A stretch of 64,000 nucleotides of DNA from Sphingobium sp. EM0848 (GTDB taxonomy: Bacteria; Pseudomonadota; Alphaproteobacteria; Sphingomonadales; Sphingomonadaceae), in NCBI RefSeq assembly GCF_013375555.1, contig NZ_JABXWB010000005.1, forward strand, positions 496,001 to 560,000. The letters run 5' to 3'. A model generated the notes under the pieces. It was not told where the DNA came from. It did not search any database and worked only from the letters and a program-made list of their open reading frames with translations. How positions within the stretch are numbered: position 1 is the first letter of the stretch; each line of letters begins with the position of its first letter. The position numbers and the translations under genes are program-made. Positions 1-7,688 of this stretch are shown here, piece by piece.

Positions 1-253
1 GCCCCGGAAAGGCATCCGTGATTTCGCTGAACATCGGGCCGGAAAAGCTCTTTTCGGCAACCGTGGTCAGGATGGTCGGGACATTGAAGCCAGCGGCGGC
101 GTTGGAAATCAGCGCGGCATTGTTGCGCAGCAATTCGGGCGCGATCGACTTGGTGGCGAAGGCCATTTGCGACTGGAAGTCGATGAGGACCAGAGCGTGA
201 TTGCCGGGAGCGAGCAAGGATTTGGCGGGGGTCGGGGTGGCGTTGATGGACAT
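1..253 (-). CDS. Isochorismatase-family hydrolase, N-terminal part
   Basis: The first 84 codons of a cysteine-hydrolase-type (isochorismatase-like) protein are present; the rest lies beyond the window edge. The N-terminal segment HALVLIDFQ carries the aspartate expected of the family's Asp-Lys-Cys triad, followed by a helix and the segment VPTILTTVAEKSFSGPM, typical of YcaC-like members. The ATG at 253 is preceded on the minus strand by an excellent ribosome binding site, AGGAGGAAATGCACC. Family members act on small amides or ester-like substrates such as nicotinamide, isochorismate and carbamoylsarcosine; the substrate cannot be told from this fragment. The Lys and Cys of the triad are not in view. 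Confidence 0.8.
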   Translation of the reverse strand, partial: MSINATPTPAKSLLAPGNHALVLIDFQSQMAFATKSIAPELLRNNAALISNAAAGFNVPTILTTVAEKSFSGPMFSEITDAFPG

Positions 254-723
254 GGTGCATTTCCTCCTGAAATTCTGCGGTTCCCGACTGCCTCGGGGTG
301 AGAGCAGGTTTATGTCGAAGAGTTTCTGCGAAACAGTAGGATAAAATATCGACATATGTTCGATAAAATAGAAAGACTCATCGCCCTTCAGATCGACCCG
401 ATGCCTATCATTATGCCAGTTCGGCGCCGTAACGCACATGCCCGCAAATCCGCGATCGTTCGGCAGGTTCATTCGTCGAGCGCGATATCGCAGCCCGTCA
501 AATGCTGATCCCAATCAAGCCGGCCTGCGGTAGCGGGCAAGTTGGTTTCCGCATCATAGTTAGCCTGGAACGGACGGTGAAGGCGACGCTGTTCAGGCAA
601 TGGTTTGCGCCCAAGCCTGAGGCTGTTGCCCCGGCTTCGCGCCTGGCATGAAAAACAGGATTCTTCCAGGGATCGGGGGCATGTCTTGCGCAGTTGGAGG
701 AATTTGCGCAGACCCTTTAACGG
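254..723. other. Intergenic region, no convincing gene
   Basis: This stretch between the hydrolase start and the aldehyde dehydrogenase terminator holds the hydrolase leader with its AGGAGG site, the 347-365 inverted repeat and otherwise unassigned sequence. A 50-codon open frame at 356-508 (plus strand) starts within the inverted repeat and has no ribosome binding site. Nothing else was recognised. Confidence 0.5.
347..365. promoter_or_regulatory. Inverted repeat upstream of the hydrolase gene
   Basis: TATCGA and TCGATA are separated by 7 bases (CATATGT), making a perfect 6-bp-arm inverted repeat. It lies 94 bases upstream of the hydrolase start, inside a local AT-rich patch that also carries GATAAAATA twice (340-348 and 362-370). 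The layout resembles an operator for a dimeric regulator. No regulator gene is recognisable next to it, so this is inference only. Confidence 0.35.
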
Positions 724-764
724 GAATAAAGCCGCCGCCGGTTTGACCGGCGGCGGCTTTATTC
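724..764. terminator. Perfect hairpin terminator after the aldehyde dehydrogenase gene
   Basis: GAATAAAGCCGCCGCCGGT (724-742) is repeated as its exact reverse complement at 746-764 with a 3-base TTG loop. The 19-bp stem is GC-rich inside and A/T-rich outside, the form of a bidirectional intrinsic terminator. It begins 27 bases after the aldehyde dehydrogenase stop codon on the minus strand. Confidence 0.85.
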
Positions 765-791
765 AATCGGCACGCGTCTATGGTGCAGGGT

Positions 792-2207
792 TCAAGCGAT
801 GATCGCGCGGGGTTCGAGGAACGCGTCGAGTCCATAGGTCCCGAACTCACGCCCGATCCCCGATTGCTTGAACCCGCCGAACGGTGCGAACGGTTCGTGC
901 GGCGCGCTGTTGATCGTCACACGTCCTGCATCGATCCGTGCGGCGACGCGCTTCGCCCGTTCCCGATCAGACGACTGGACATAGGCGGCCAACCCATAGT
1001 CCGTGTCGTTGGCGATCGCGATCGCCTCCTCCTCATCGCGATAGGGGATCACGCACAGTACCGGACCGAATATCTCCTCGCGTGCGATCCGCATCTGGTT
1101 GGTGACGTTCGCGAAAACCGTCGGGCGGACGAACCAGCCGCGGTCGAGATGATCGGGCCGCCCTTCCCCACCGGCGAGCAGGGTTGCGCCTTCTTCCTGC
1201 CCAAGCCGGATATAGGTCTGGACGCGTTCCCATTGCTTCTGGCTCACCATTGGGCCGATCTCATTGGCCGGATCAGTGGCGGGCCCAACCTTGAGTGCTT
1301 CCGCCGCCGTCTTCAGCCCGTCCAGAATCTCGTCAAGACGGCTTTCTGGCGCAAGAATGCGCGTACCGTCGATACAGGCCTGCCCGCTGTTAAGCAGGCC
1401 CGTCATCAGCGCCTGCGGGATTGCGGTTGCCAGATCGGCATCGTCGAGGATGATCGTGGGGCTTTTGCCGCCCAGCTCCAGCGTCACGCGCTTGATACCC
1501 TGCGCCGCCGCCCCGAAGATGGCGCGGCCCGTGACGGTCGAACCGGTGAAGCTGATCTTGGCGATATCCGGATGCGCACTCAGCGCTGCTCCCGCCACCG
1601 CTCCGGTCCCGTTGACGATATTGAGCACACCGCGCGGCAGATCGGCTTCATGGAGACATTCCAGGAGAAGCTGCGTCTGGAATGCGCTCATCTCCGAAGG
1701 CTTGATGACGATCGAGGTGCCCGCGGCGATCGCGGTGGCGAGCTTCGCACAGATGAAACCGTAATTGCTGTTCCATGGCGTGATCGCGGCGGCGACGCCG
1801 GAGGGGCGCATCTCCACCTCGGCGCGGCCGATGGTGCGGCTGAACGAATAGCTTTCCAGAGTTTCGGCCATCTCGCGGAACACGGAGGCCGCATGCGGCA
1901 CGGCAAAGCCGGTAAAAAGGGCGGGCGCGCCATATTCCTGGATCATCGTCGCGATGAGGTCGTCGGTCCGCGCGGCAACGGCGTCGGAAAGCCGCTCCAG
2001 CATCGCGATGCGTTCGGCTTTCGAGGTGCGGGACATGGCCGGGAACGCCCGTTTTGCGGCGGCAACGGCGGCATCGACATCGCGCGCGTCGCCAAGCTGC
2101 ACGACGCCGATCTGTTCCTCGGTCGCCGGGTTGAACAGCGGCGCATGTTCCTTGCCATGAGGGGTAACGAACGCACCGTCGATATAGATCTTGTCGATAG
2201 CAGACAT
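792..2207 (-). CDS. Aldehyde dehydrogenase family protein
   Basis: A 471-residue NAD(P)-dependent aldehyde dehydrogenase, oxidising an aldehyde to the carboxylic acid in the cytoplasm. Visible landmarks in order: the ITPWNSNYG segment of the cofactor domain, KPSE, the FTGSTVTG glycine motif, the general-base glutamate in VTLELGGKSP, the catalytic cysteine in NSGQACIDGTR, the EIFGPVLCV motif and the C-terminal FGGFKQSGIGRE. The open frame extends upstream to 2309, but family homology begins at the ATG at 2207 (MSAIDKIYIDG), giving a normal family length. The gene is divergent from a LysR regulator with 101 bases between the starts, so it is probably that regulator's target. The substrate is unknown. 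Confidence 0.92.
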   Translation of the reverse strand: MSAIDKIYIDGAFVTPHGKEHAPLFNPATEEQIGVVQLGDARDVDAAVAAAKRAFPAMSRTSKAERIAMLERLSDAVAARTDDLIATMIQEYGAPALFTGFAVPHAASVFREMAETLESYSFSRTIGRAEVEMRPSGVAAAITPWNSNYGFICAKLATAIAAGTSIVIKPSEMSAFQTQLLLECLHEADLPRGVLNIVNGTGAVAGAALSAHPDIAKISFTGSTVTGRAIFGAAAQGIKRVTLELGGKSPTIILDDADLATAIPQALMTGLLNSGQACIDGTRILAPESRLDEILDGLKTAAEALKVGPATDPANEIGPMVSQKQWERVQTYIRLGQEEGATLLAGGEGRPDHLDRGWFVRPTVFANVTNQMRIAREEIFGPVLCVIPYRDEEEAIAIANDTDYGLAAYVQSSDRERAKRVAARIDAGRVTINSAPHEPFAPFGGFKQSGIGREFGTYGLDAFLEPRAIIA

Positions 2208-2260
2208 GGAACAACTCCACATTGGGATGGGCTGCCCTGTATATGACTCGCGCCCATTGT

Positions 2261-2296
2261 TCTGATAAGAAGGCCAAATTGGGACAGTCTGATAAG
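2261..2296. promoter_or_regulatory. Direct repeat in the LysR/aldehyde dehydrogenase intergenic region
   Basis: TCTGATAAG occurs at 2261-2269 and again at 2288-2296, a centre-to-centre spacing of 27 bases, within the 101-base region separating the divergent starts. LysR-type regulators commonly bind two sites of this spacing order between themselves and a divergent target. The repeat is seen directly; its role as operator is inference. Confidence 0.35.
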
Positions 2297-2308
2297 GAAA
2301 ATCGCGCA

Positions 2309-3205
2309 ATGGCCAGAGCCAGTCTGATCGAACTGGAGGCAGTCACCGCCGTGGCACGGTTAGGCGGGTTTCGCGCGGCGGCGCGCGAGCTTGGTCAATC
2401 CTCCTCTGCGCTGAGCCATGCCGTCGCCGCGCTCGAAGAAAGACTCGGCGTCCGGCTGTTCAACCGCACGACACGCAGCGTCGCGCTTTCGGTGGAAGGC
2501 GAGCGTTTCGTGGCCGAGATCGCGCCCGCGCTCGCGACGATCGACGGCGCGATCGAAAATGCGGCCGAACAAGGCGCCGAACCGTCGGGTATGTTGCGTA
2601 TCAATACTTCGCTTGGCGCAGCTTACATGTTCCTGGCGCCGCTGTTCCTCGAATATTGCCGCCTTTATCCGCTCGTGGAGTTGGAGATTGTCACCGAGGG
2701 CGCACTAGTCGACGTGACGGGCCGGGGGTTTGACGCTGGCATCCGCCTTGCCGAGACAGTGCCGCCGGACATGATCGCCGTGCCGATTCTGCCGGAGATC
2801 CGATCGCTGGTGGTCGGCGCACCAGCCTATTTCGCGGCGTCCGATATTCCTCATGTCCCGGCCGACCTTTATCGCCACCGCTGCATTCGTGCCCGCATGG
2901 CGAGTGGCAAACTCTACCGCTGGGAGTTTGAGCGCCACGGCGAGACCGTGCTGATCGACGCGCCCGGCACGCTGACGCTCGACGAAAGCGGCCTGATGGT
3001 GGAGGCGGCGCTGGCGGGTATCGGCCTTGCCTATCTCGCCGAGCCGACAATCGCCGACCATATCGCGAACGGCAGGCTGATGGTGGCGCTGGAAGACTGG
3101 ACGCCGCCTTATCCAGGACCGTGCCTGTACTTCGCTGGACGGCGACATATTCCACCCCGGCTGCGGGCGCTGATCGATCTTATCCGGTCGCGCAGTTCCG
3201 GTTAG
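2309..3205 (+). CDS. LysR-family transcriptional regulator
   Basis: A 298-residue LysR-type regulator. The N-terminal winged helix-turn-helix is clear (ARLGGFRAAARELGQSSSAL, then LEERLGVRLFNRTTRSV), followed by the periplasmic-binding-like effector domain with typical segments (LRINTSLGAAY, GFDAGIRLAE, GLMVEAALAGIGLAYLAE). The frame is open upstream to 2222, but the start at 2309 (MARASLIELEAV) matches family length and has AAGGAAAA just upstream. It is divergent from the aldehyde dehydrogenase gene and probably controls it together with its own expression. The effector is not deducible. Confidence 0.93.
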   Translation: MARASLIELEAVTAVARLGGFRAAARELGQSSSALSHAVAALEERLGVRLFNRTTRSVALSVEGERFVAEIAPALATIDGAIENAAEQGAEPSGMLRINTSLGAAYMFLAPLFLEYCRLYPLVELEIVTEGALVDVTGRGFDAGIRLAETVPPDMIAVPILPEIRSLVVGAPAYFAASDIPHVPADLYRHRCIRARMASGKLYRWEFERHGETVLIDAPGTLTLDESGLMVEAALAGIGLAYLAEPTIADHIANGRLMVALEDWTPPYPGPCLYFAGRRHIPPRLRALIDLIRSRSSG

Positions 3206-3397
3206 AGAATATTGCGATGCAATGGGCCCCACCGCACGCCCGCCAATCAGCCCATCGCTGTTAACCAGACCGGCTCCACCAATCTGCGCACCGTCACGGG
3301 CGACGATCGACGGCATGGGACGGCATTTCCGTCCCCCCTGCTGCTTTCACGCCTTTTCCATGCTATAAGCAAGGTCTGCCGCGGACCTGATCGGAAA

Positions 3398-4762
3398 ATG
3401 GAAATGCCCGTGCGGCATTTGATCTTCGGCTGGCAAGGCCTTTGCCGTCTGTTCGCATTGTTCATCGGTGCGATCCTTCTCTGCCTTGCGCCCGCCGCAG
3501 CCGGGCCTGCCCCCATCATCGTCCTCAAGCTCGACGGAGCGGTGGGGCCAGCCACTGCGGACTATGTGACCAAGGGTCTCCGCGCAGCGGCGGCTCGCCA
3601 AGCACCATTGGTCATCCTGCGCATGGACACGCCCGGCGGCCTCGACACATCGATGCGTGTCATCATCCGGAGCATCCTCGCCTCGCCCATGCCGGTCGTC
3701 TCCTATGTCGCGCCCAGCGGTGCGCGGGCGGCAAGCGCGGGGACGTTCATTCTTTATGCCAGCCATGTCGCAGCGATGGCACCGGGCACCAATACCGGCG
3801 CGGCCACCCCCGTGCAGATCGGCACCGTCGCGCCGACGCAGGATAAGGATCAGCAGAAAAAACCCGCCAATCCGATGGAGGCCAAGGCCGTCAACGATGC
3901 CGTCGCCTTCATCCGGTCGCTGGCCGAGCTTCGCGGCCGCAATGCTGCCTGGGCGGAGAAAGCGGTGCGCAACGCGGCCAGCCTGTCCGCTTCGGCGGCG
4001 CTCAAGGCCCATGTCATCGATATCGAAGCGCAGGACCAGACCGTCCTGCTGCGCCAGCTGGAAGGCCGCACCGTCAAGCTGGGCCAGTCATCCGTGAAGC
4101 TCGCCCTTGTCCATCACCCCGTAGAGGAGATCGCGCCGGACTGGCGGACGCGACTGCTGGCGACGATCACCGATCCCAATGTTGCGCTGATCCTGATGAT
4201 GATAGGGGTCTATGGCCTGTTCTTCGAATTCATGAATCCAGCTTCTTTCCTCCCCGGCACGCTGGGCGCCATCTGCCTGCTCACCGGCCTCTACGCCTTT
4301 GCCGCGCTGCCGGTGAATTTCGCCGGCGCCGCATTGATCCTCCTCGGCATCGGCATGCTCGTCGCCGAAGCGTTCCTCTTCTCCCATGGCGTTCTTGGGG
4401 TCGGCGGGATCGTCGCCTTTGTGCTGGGCGCGGCCATGCTGATCGATGCCGATACGCCCGACTTCCGTATCTCATGGTCGCTGATCGCAGGCCTCGCCAT
4501 CACATCGGCCGCCTTCCTGCTGCTGGTCGTTCGCACCGCCATGAGCGCGCGCAAGCGCGTGGTCGTCAGTGGCGTCGAGCAAATGGTCGGGGCCCCCGGA
4601 GTCGTGCAGGATTGGAGCGGCGGCAACGGCCATGTGTTCGTCCATGGCGAGCGCTGGGCGGCGGTCGGGCGTGGTGAATTCACGCAGGGCCAGCCGGTCC
4701 GCATCACCCGTCTTTCGGGCCTGACAGTCGAAGTCGAAGGCAATGCGGCGAAGGAGGTTTAG
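3398..4762 (+). CDS. NfeD-family membrane serine protease
   Basis: A long NfeD-type (NfeD1b) protein. A signal peptide or first membrane segment (residues about 8-36) is followed by a ClpP-like protease domain with RMDTPGGLDTSMR, the probable nucleophile Ser113 in ARAASAG and probable catalytic Lys188 in AAWAEKAVRNA. Then come four or five membrane segments (about 240-380) and a C-terminal OB-fold NfeD domain (MVGAPGVVQDW through GLTVEVEG). Family knowledge: such proteases cleave stomatin-type partners or membrane-associated substrates. The start at 3398 is preferred over the open frame reaching 3212 because hydrophobic signal sequence begins there; 3404 is equally possible. An AAGGAGG in its last codons serves the next gene three bases downstream, the classic NfeD-stomatin operon. 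Confidence 0.9.
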   Translation: MEMPVRHLIFGWQGLCRLFALFIGAILLCLAPAAAGPAPIIVLKLDGAVGPATADYVTKGLRAAAARQAPLVILRMDTPGGLDTSMRVIIRSILASPMPVVSYVAPSGARAASAGTFILYASHVAAMAPGTNTGAATPVQIGTVAPTQDKDQQKKPANPMEAKAVNDAVAFIRSLAELRGRNAAWAEKAVRNAASLSASAALKAHVIDIEAQDQTVLLRQLEGRTVKLGQSSVKLALVHHPVEEIAPDWRTRLLATITDPNVALILMMIGVYGLFFEFMNPASFLPGTLGAICLLTGLYAFAALPVNFAGAALILLGIGMLVAEAFLFSHGVLGVGGIVAFVLGAAMLIDADTPDFRISWSLIAGLAITSAAFLLLVVRTAMSARKRVVVSGVEQMVGAPGVVQDWSGGNGHVFVHGERWAAVGRGEFTQGQPVRITRLSGLTVEVEGNAAKEV

Positions 4763-4765
4763 ATA

Positions 4766-5521
4766 ATGTTGGATCTCGCTTTCTACCTGCCCCCGATCAT
4801 CCTGCTGCTGATCTTTCTGTCGGCGGCGATCCGGATCTTGCGCGAATATGAGCGCGGCGTGGTGTTCACGCTCGGCCGCTTCACCGGGGTCAAGGGGCCG
4901 GGGCTGATCATCCTGATCCCCTTCGTCCAGCAGATGGTCCGCACTGACCTGCGCATGACGGTACTTGACGTGCCGCCGCAGGATGTGATCTCCCGCGACA
5001 ATGTCTCGGTCCGCGTCAATGCGGTGATCTATTTCCGGATCATCGACCCCGAACGCGCGATCATCCAGGTGGAGGATTTCCTCAACGCGACGAGCCAACT
5101 TGCCCAGACCACGCTGCGATCGGTCCTGGGCAAACATGAACTGGACGAGATGCTCGCCGAGCGGGACCGGCTCAACAATGACGTGCAGGACATTCTCGAC
5201 AGCCAGATCGCCGCATGGGGCATCAAGGTCGCCAATGTGGAGATCAAACAGGTCGACATCACCGAAACCATGATCCGCGCCATCGCCCGGCAAGCCGAGG
5301 CCGAGCGCGAACGGCGAGCGAAGATCATCAATGCCGAAGGCGAACGCCAGGCCGCGCAGCAATTGCTGGAAGCAGCTGCAATCCTCGGACAACGACCGGA
5401 GGCCATGCAACTGCGATATCTCAGTTCGTTGAACTTCATCGCCGGTGACAAGAGTTCGACGATCGTCTTCCCCTTCCCGGTCGAATTTGCGCAATGGCTG
5501 AAGGATCGCCTGTCATCTTAA
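4766..5521 (+). CDS. Stomatin-like (slipin/SPFH) protein
   Basis: A 251-residue SPFH/band-7 protein with one N-terminal membrane segment (residues 4-22) and the slipin core: [58 protein letters not shown] and the helical [20 protein letters not shown], which forms coiled coils. These proteins oligomerise on the inner membrane and organise membrane domains. It starts three bases after the NfeD protease gene and uses the AAGGAGG inside that gene's end, so the two are co-transcribed and probably act as one complex. The C-terminal sequence [11 protein letters not shown] is the usual slipin tail. Confidence 0.94.
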   Translation: MLDLAFYLPPIILLLIFLSAAIRILREYERGVVFTLGRFTGVKGPGLIILIPFVQQMVRTDLRMTVLDVPPQDVISRDNVSVRVNAVIYFRIIDPERAIIQVEDFLNATSQLAQTTLRSVLGKHELDEMLAERDRLNNDVQDILDSQIAAWGIKVANVEIKQVDITETMIRAIARQAEAERERRAKIINAEGERQAAQQLLEAAAILGQRPEAMQLRYLSSLNFIAGDKSSTIVFPFPVEFAQWLKDRLSS

Positions 5522-5556
5522 GGCCTGCTGTCATGGCCACAGCGGTTGACCACCCC

Positions 5557-5975
5557 TCATTGCGCCATCAAGCCGATGATATGCTGCCGCGGACGGTCAC
5601 ATCCGTCGGCCAGGAAATCGAGCAGGGCCCGCACGGAGGGCAGCAGGCCGCGCCGCGACGGGAAGACGACGTGAATGATCCCGCCCGCGGTTGCCAGTCC
5701 GGCAGGACGCGGATCAGCCGTCCGACCGCCACATCGGGCGCAATCAGCATTGCCGGCAGCTTGACAACGCAACGATCATGATATTCCCGGCCGATTTCGG
5801 TGACGGAGAAGCGCCGTGACGAACGATTGAGCAGGCGCACGCCCAACCGCTCCTCCAGCAGTGCGATCCGCCGGCTGAGCTTCGATTTCTGCATGTCGAG
5901 CGCACGGCCGGCGGCCGCGAAGCCGCCATGATCCACCACCTGCACGAAATAATAGAGGTCATTGAGGTCCTATAT
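5557..5975 (-). pseudogene. Decayed LysR-family regulator beside pirin
   Basis: Remnant of a LysR regulator. From 5969 downwards the frame reads DLNDLYYFVQVVDHGGF, a normal LysR N-terminus, but the preceding codons are ATA TAG where ATG and a sense codon are expected. The helix-turn-helix is intact through LLNRSSRRFSVTEIGREYHD, then the sequence jumps directly to the C-terminal end of an effector domain (LPAMLIAPDVAVGRLIRVLP), so about 160 residues are missing. Near 5692 a one-base shift moves the remainder into another frame that reads GGIIHVVFPSRRGLLPSVR and stops at 5557. Start loss, internal deletion and frameshift together mark it as inactive. It is divergent from pirin, a common LysR-pirin arrangement. 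Confidence 0.85.
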
Positions 5976-6094
5976 TATCCTGTTTATAGGACGCTGCGTC
6001 CAATTCACCAATCTTTTACGATCAGCGTTGCGGTTCTATCTCCACTGCAACAGCGACCGGCATCCTATCTGCAGGGTCGCCTCGGAGACATATC

Positions 6095-6964
6095 GTGACC
6101 AAGACCATATTGGGCCGTTACGGCAATAATCGCAGCCACTGGGTCGGCGACGGCTTCCCCGTCCGCTCGCTCTTTTCCTACAACAGCCTGGGAGCGCATA
6201 TCAGCCCGTTCCTGCTGCTGGACTATGCCGGCCCGCATTATTTCGAGCCGACGACCGATCGGCGCGGCGTGGGCCAACACCCGCATCGCGGCTTCGAAAC
6301 CGTCACCATCGTCTATGACGGCGAGGTGGAGCATCGGGATTCGGCGGGCAATGGCGGCATCATCGGCCCCGGCGACGTGCAGTGGATGACCGCCGCAGGC
6401 GGCATCGTCCATGAGGAATATCATTCTCCCGCCTTCGCAAAGACGGGCGGCCCGTTCCGCATGATGCAGCTCTGGGTCAACCTGCCAGCCAAGGACAAAA
6501 TGGCCGCGGCCGGCTATCAGGGTATCCTGTCGGCCGATATTCCGGTGGTCCAGTTGCCCGATGAGGGCGGCACCGCCCGGATCATCGCAGGCGACCTCCT
6601 GGGCGCCCTGGGGCCGGCCAGAACCTTCACCCCCATCAACATGTGGGATGTGAAACTGAACGGGGACGCCAACGTGTCGCTACCGCTGCCCGAAGGCCAC
6701 ACCGCCATGCTGGTCGTGCTGTCAGGCCATGTCACGGTCAACGCCACCATGGCGGCGGGCACGGCGGAAATGGTCCTGCTCAGCCGTGAAGGCGGTGATG
6801 TGGCCATTCATGCCGATGGCGATGCAACGCTGCTCGTCCTCACCGGTGAGCCGATCGACGAGCCGATCTTCGGCCATGGGCCTTTCGTGATGAACACGGA
6901 AAAGGAGATCCGCCAGGCCGTCGAGGACTTCAACAGCGGCCGCTTCACCAGTCAGGCGACCTGA
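6095..6964 (+). CDS. Pirin family protein
   Basis: A 289-residue bicupin of the pirin family. The metal-site histidines are in VGQHPHRGFETVT, with the second half-site in GGIVHEEYH (His plus Glu). The PGDVQWMTAAGGI segment is a family hallmark, and the C-terminal cupin plus the tail GPFVMNTEKEIRQAVEDFNSGRF are complete. Bacterial pirins include quercetinase-type dioxygenases and metabolic modulators; which applies here is unknown. The start is a GTG at 6095 preceded by GGAGA. Its divergent LysR neighbour is a pseudogene, so any regulation through that protein has been lost. Confidence 0.93.
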   Translation: MTKTILGRYGNNRSHWVGDGFPVRSLFSYNSLGAHISPFLLLDYAGPHYFEPTTDRRGVGQHPHRGFETVTIVYDGEVEHRDSAGNGGIIGPGDVQWMTAAGGIVHEEYHSPAFAKTGGPFRMMQLWVNLPAKDKMAAAGYQGILSADIPVVQLPDEGGTARIIAGDLLGALGPARTFTPINMWDVKLNGDANVSLPLPEGHTAMLVVLSGHVTVNATMAAGTAEMVLLSREGGDVAIHADGDATLLVLTGEPIDEPIFGHGPFVMNTEKEIRQAVEDFNSGRFTSQAT

Positions 6965-7098
6965 TCTGCCGGGCCCGGCATCTCATTCGAGCACCGGGCC
7001 CACCCCTTTCCCCTGAAATCGGACGGCGATGCGTTCGCGCCGTCCAGATCGACCCTGCTGACGCAAGGCAAATAACGGGCCGCTCCCGCCAACGGCAT

Positions 7099-7126
7099 CG
7101 CCGGCTTCCGGAACGGGAAGCCGGCG
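7099..7126. terminator. Strong hairpin downstream of pirin
   Basis: CGCCGGCTTCC (7099-7109) and GGAAGCCGGCG (7116-7126) form a perfect 11-bp stem with a 6-base loop. There is no U-run directly after it. It is the only marked structure in the 307 bases between pirin and the signalling operon, and could terminate pirin transcription. Confidence 0.5.
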
Positions 7127-7271
7127 AACATCCGGTTTCCAGGATGTCCTGTTGGCTGCGGTCAGCTTAACTCTTCAAGCATAGGAGAAGAAAAGGTGCG
7201 CGCCGATCCGGCCAGCATCACGGACCAGCATTGTTAACCATATCGGAACGATTCCGCAATAATGTGGAACT

Positions 7272-7688
7272 ATGCTTTTTTCCACGCTGCCGGTATCAAA
7301 AAAGCGGCGTCATCTGATCCGGCCGAGAAAAACTGACGGCGCAATTGATCAAGGCCAGGGGTGGCGCGACTTCGGGCCGGCCCTGCTGTTGCTTGCGACA
7401 GGTCTGCTGGGGATCATTGTCGCAACGGTCAGCCCATCAGGCAAGAACGGCCAATATGCCGTCATCGCTCCGCCCTGGTACACTCTGGGGCAGACTGTCT
7501 CCCTCATACAACATGCCGATGGGCTGGTAGCGGACATGCGCAGCGGCCGTCATGTCGTCATCGCTCAGTCCAACGAGCCGGGCTTTGTTTCGAAACTGTA
7601 TCGGGCAGGCGCCTGGCTGGTGCTCGATCCCATCCATCTGCGCGGCTGTGGTTCCACTGCAGCGCGCGATCCTAAGGCACGGTCATGA
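7272..7688 (+). CDS. Small membrane protein coupled to a hybrid kinase
   Basis: A 138-residue protein with a basic N-terminus ([11 protein letters not shown]), one membrane segment (about residues 35-55, [18 protein letters not shown]) and a C-terminal region expected outside the cytoplasm. That region includes [19 protein letters not shown] and ends in [16 protein letters not shown]. The stop codon overlaps the next gene's start (ATGA), so expression is tightly coupled to the hybrid histidine kinase. I do not recognise the family. Its position and topology suggest an accessory or sensory partner for the kinase, which itself lacks an obvious extracytoplasmic domain; this is inference. Confidence 0.7.
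   Translation: MLFSTLPVSKKRRHLIRPRKTDGAIDQGQGWRDFGPALLLLATGLLGIIVATVSPSGKNGQYAVIAPPWYTLGQTVSLIQHADGLVADMRSGRHVVIAQSNEPGFVSKLYRAGAWLVLDPIHLRGCGSTAARDPKARS

Noticed and set aside
356..508. Fifty-codon open frame starting MFDKIERLIALQ.
   Set aside because: No ribosome binding site, no family resemblance, and it begins inside a probable operator.
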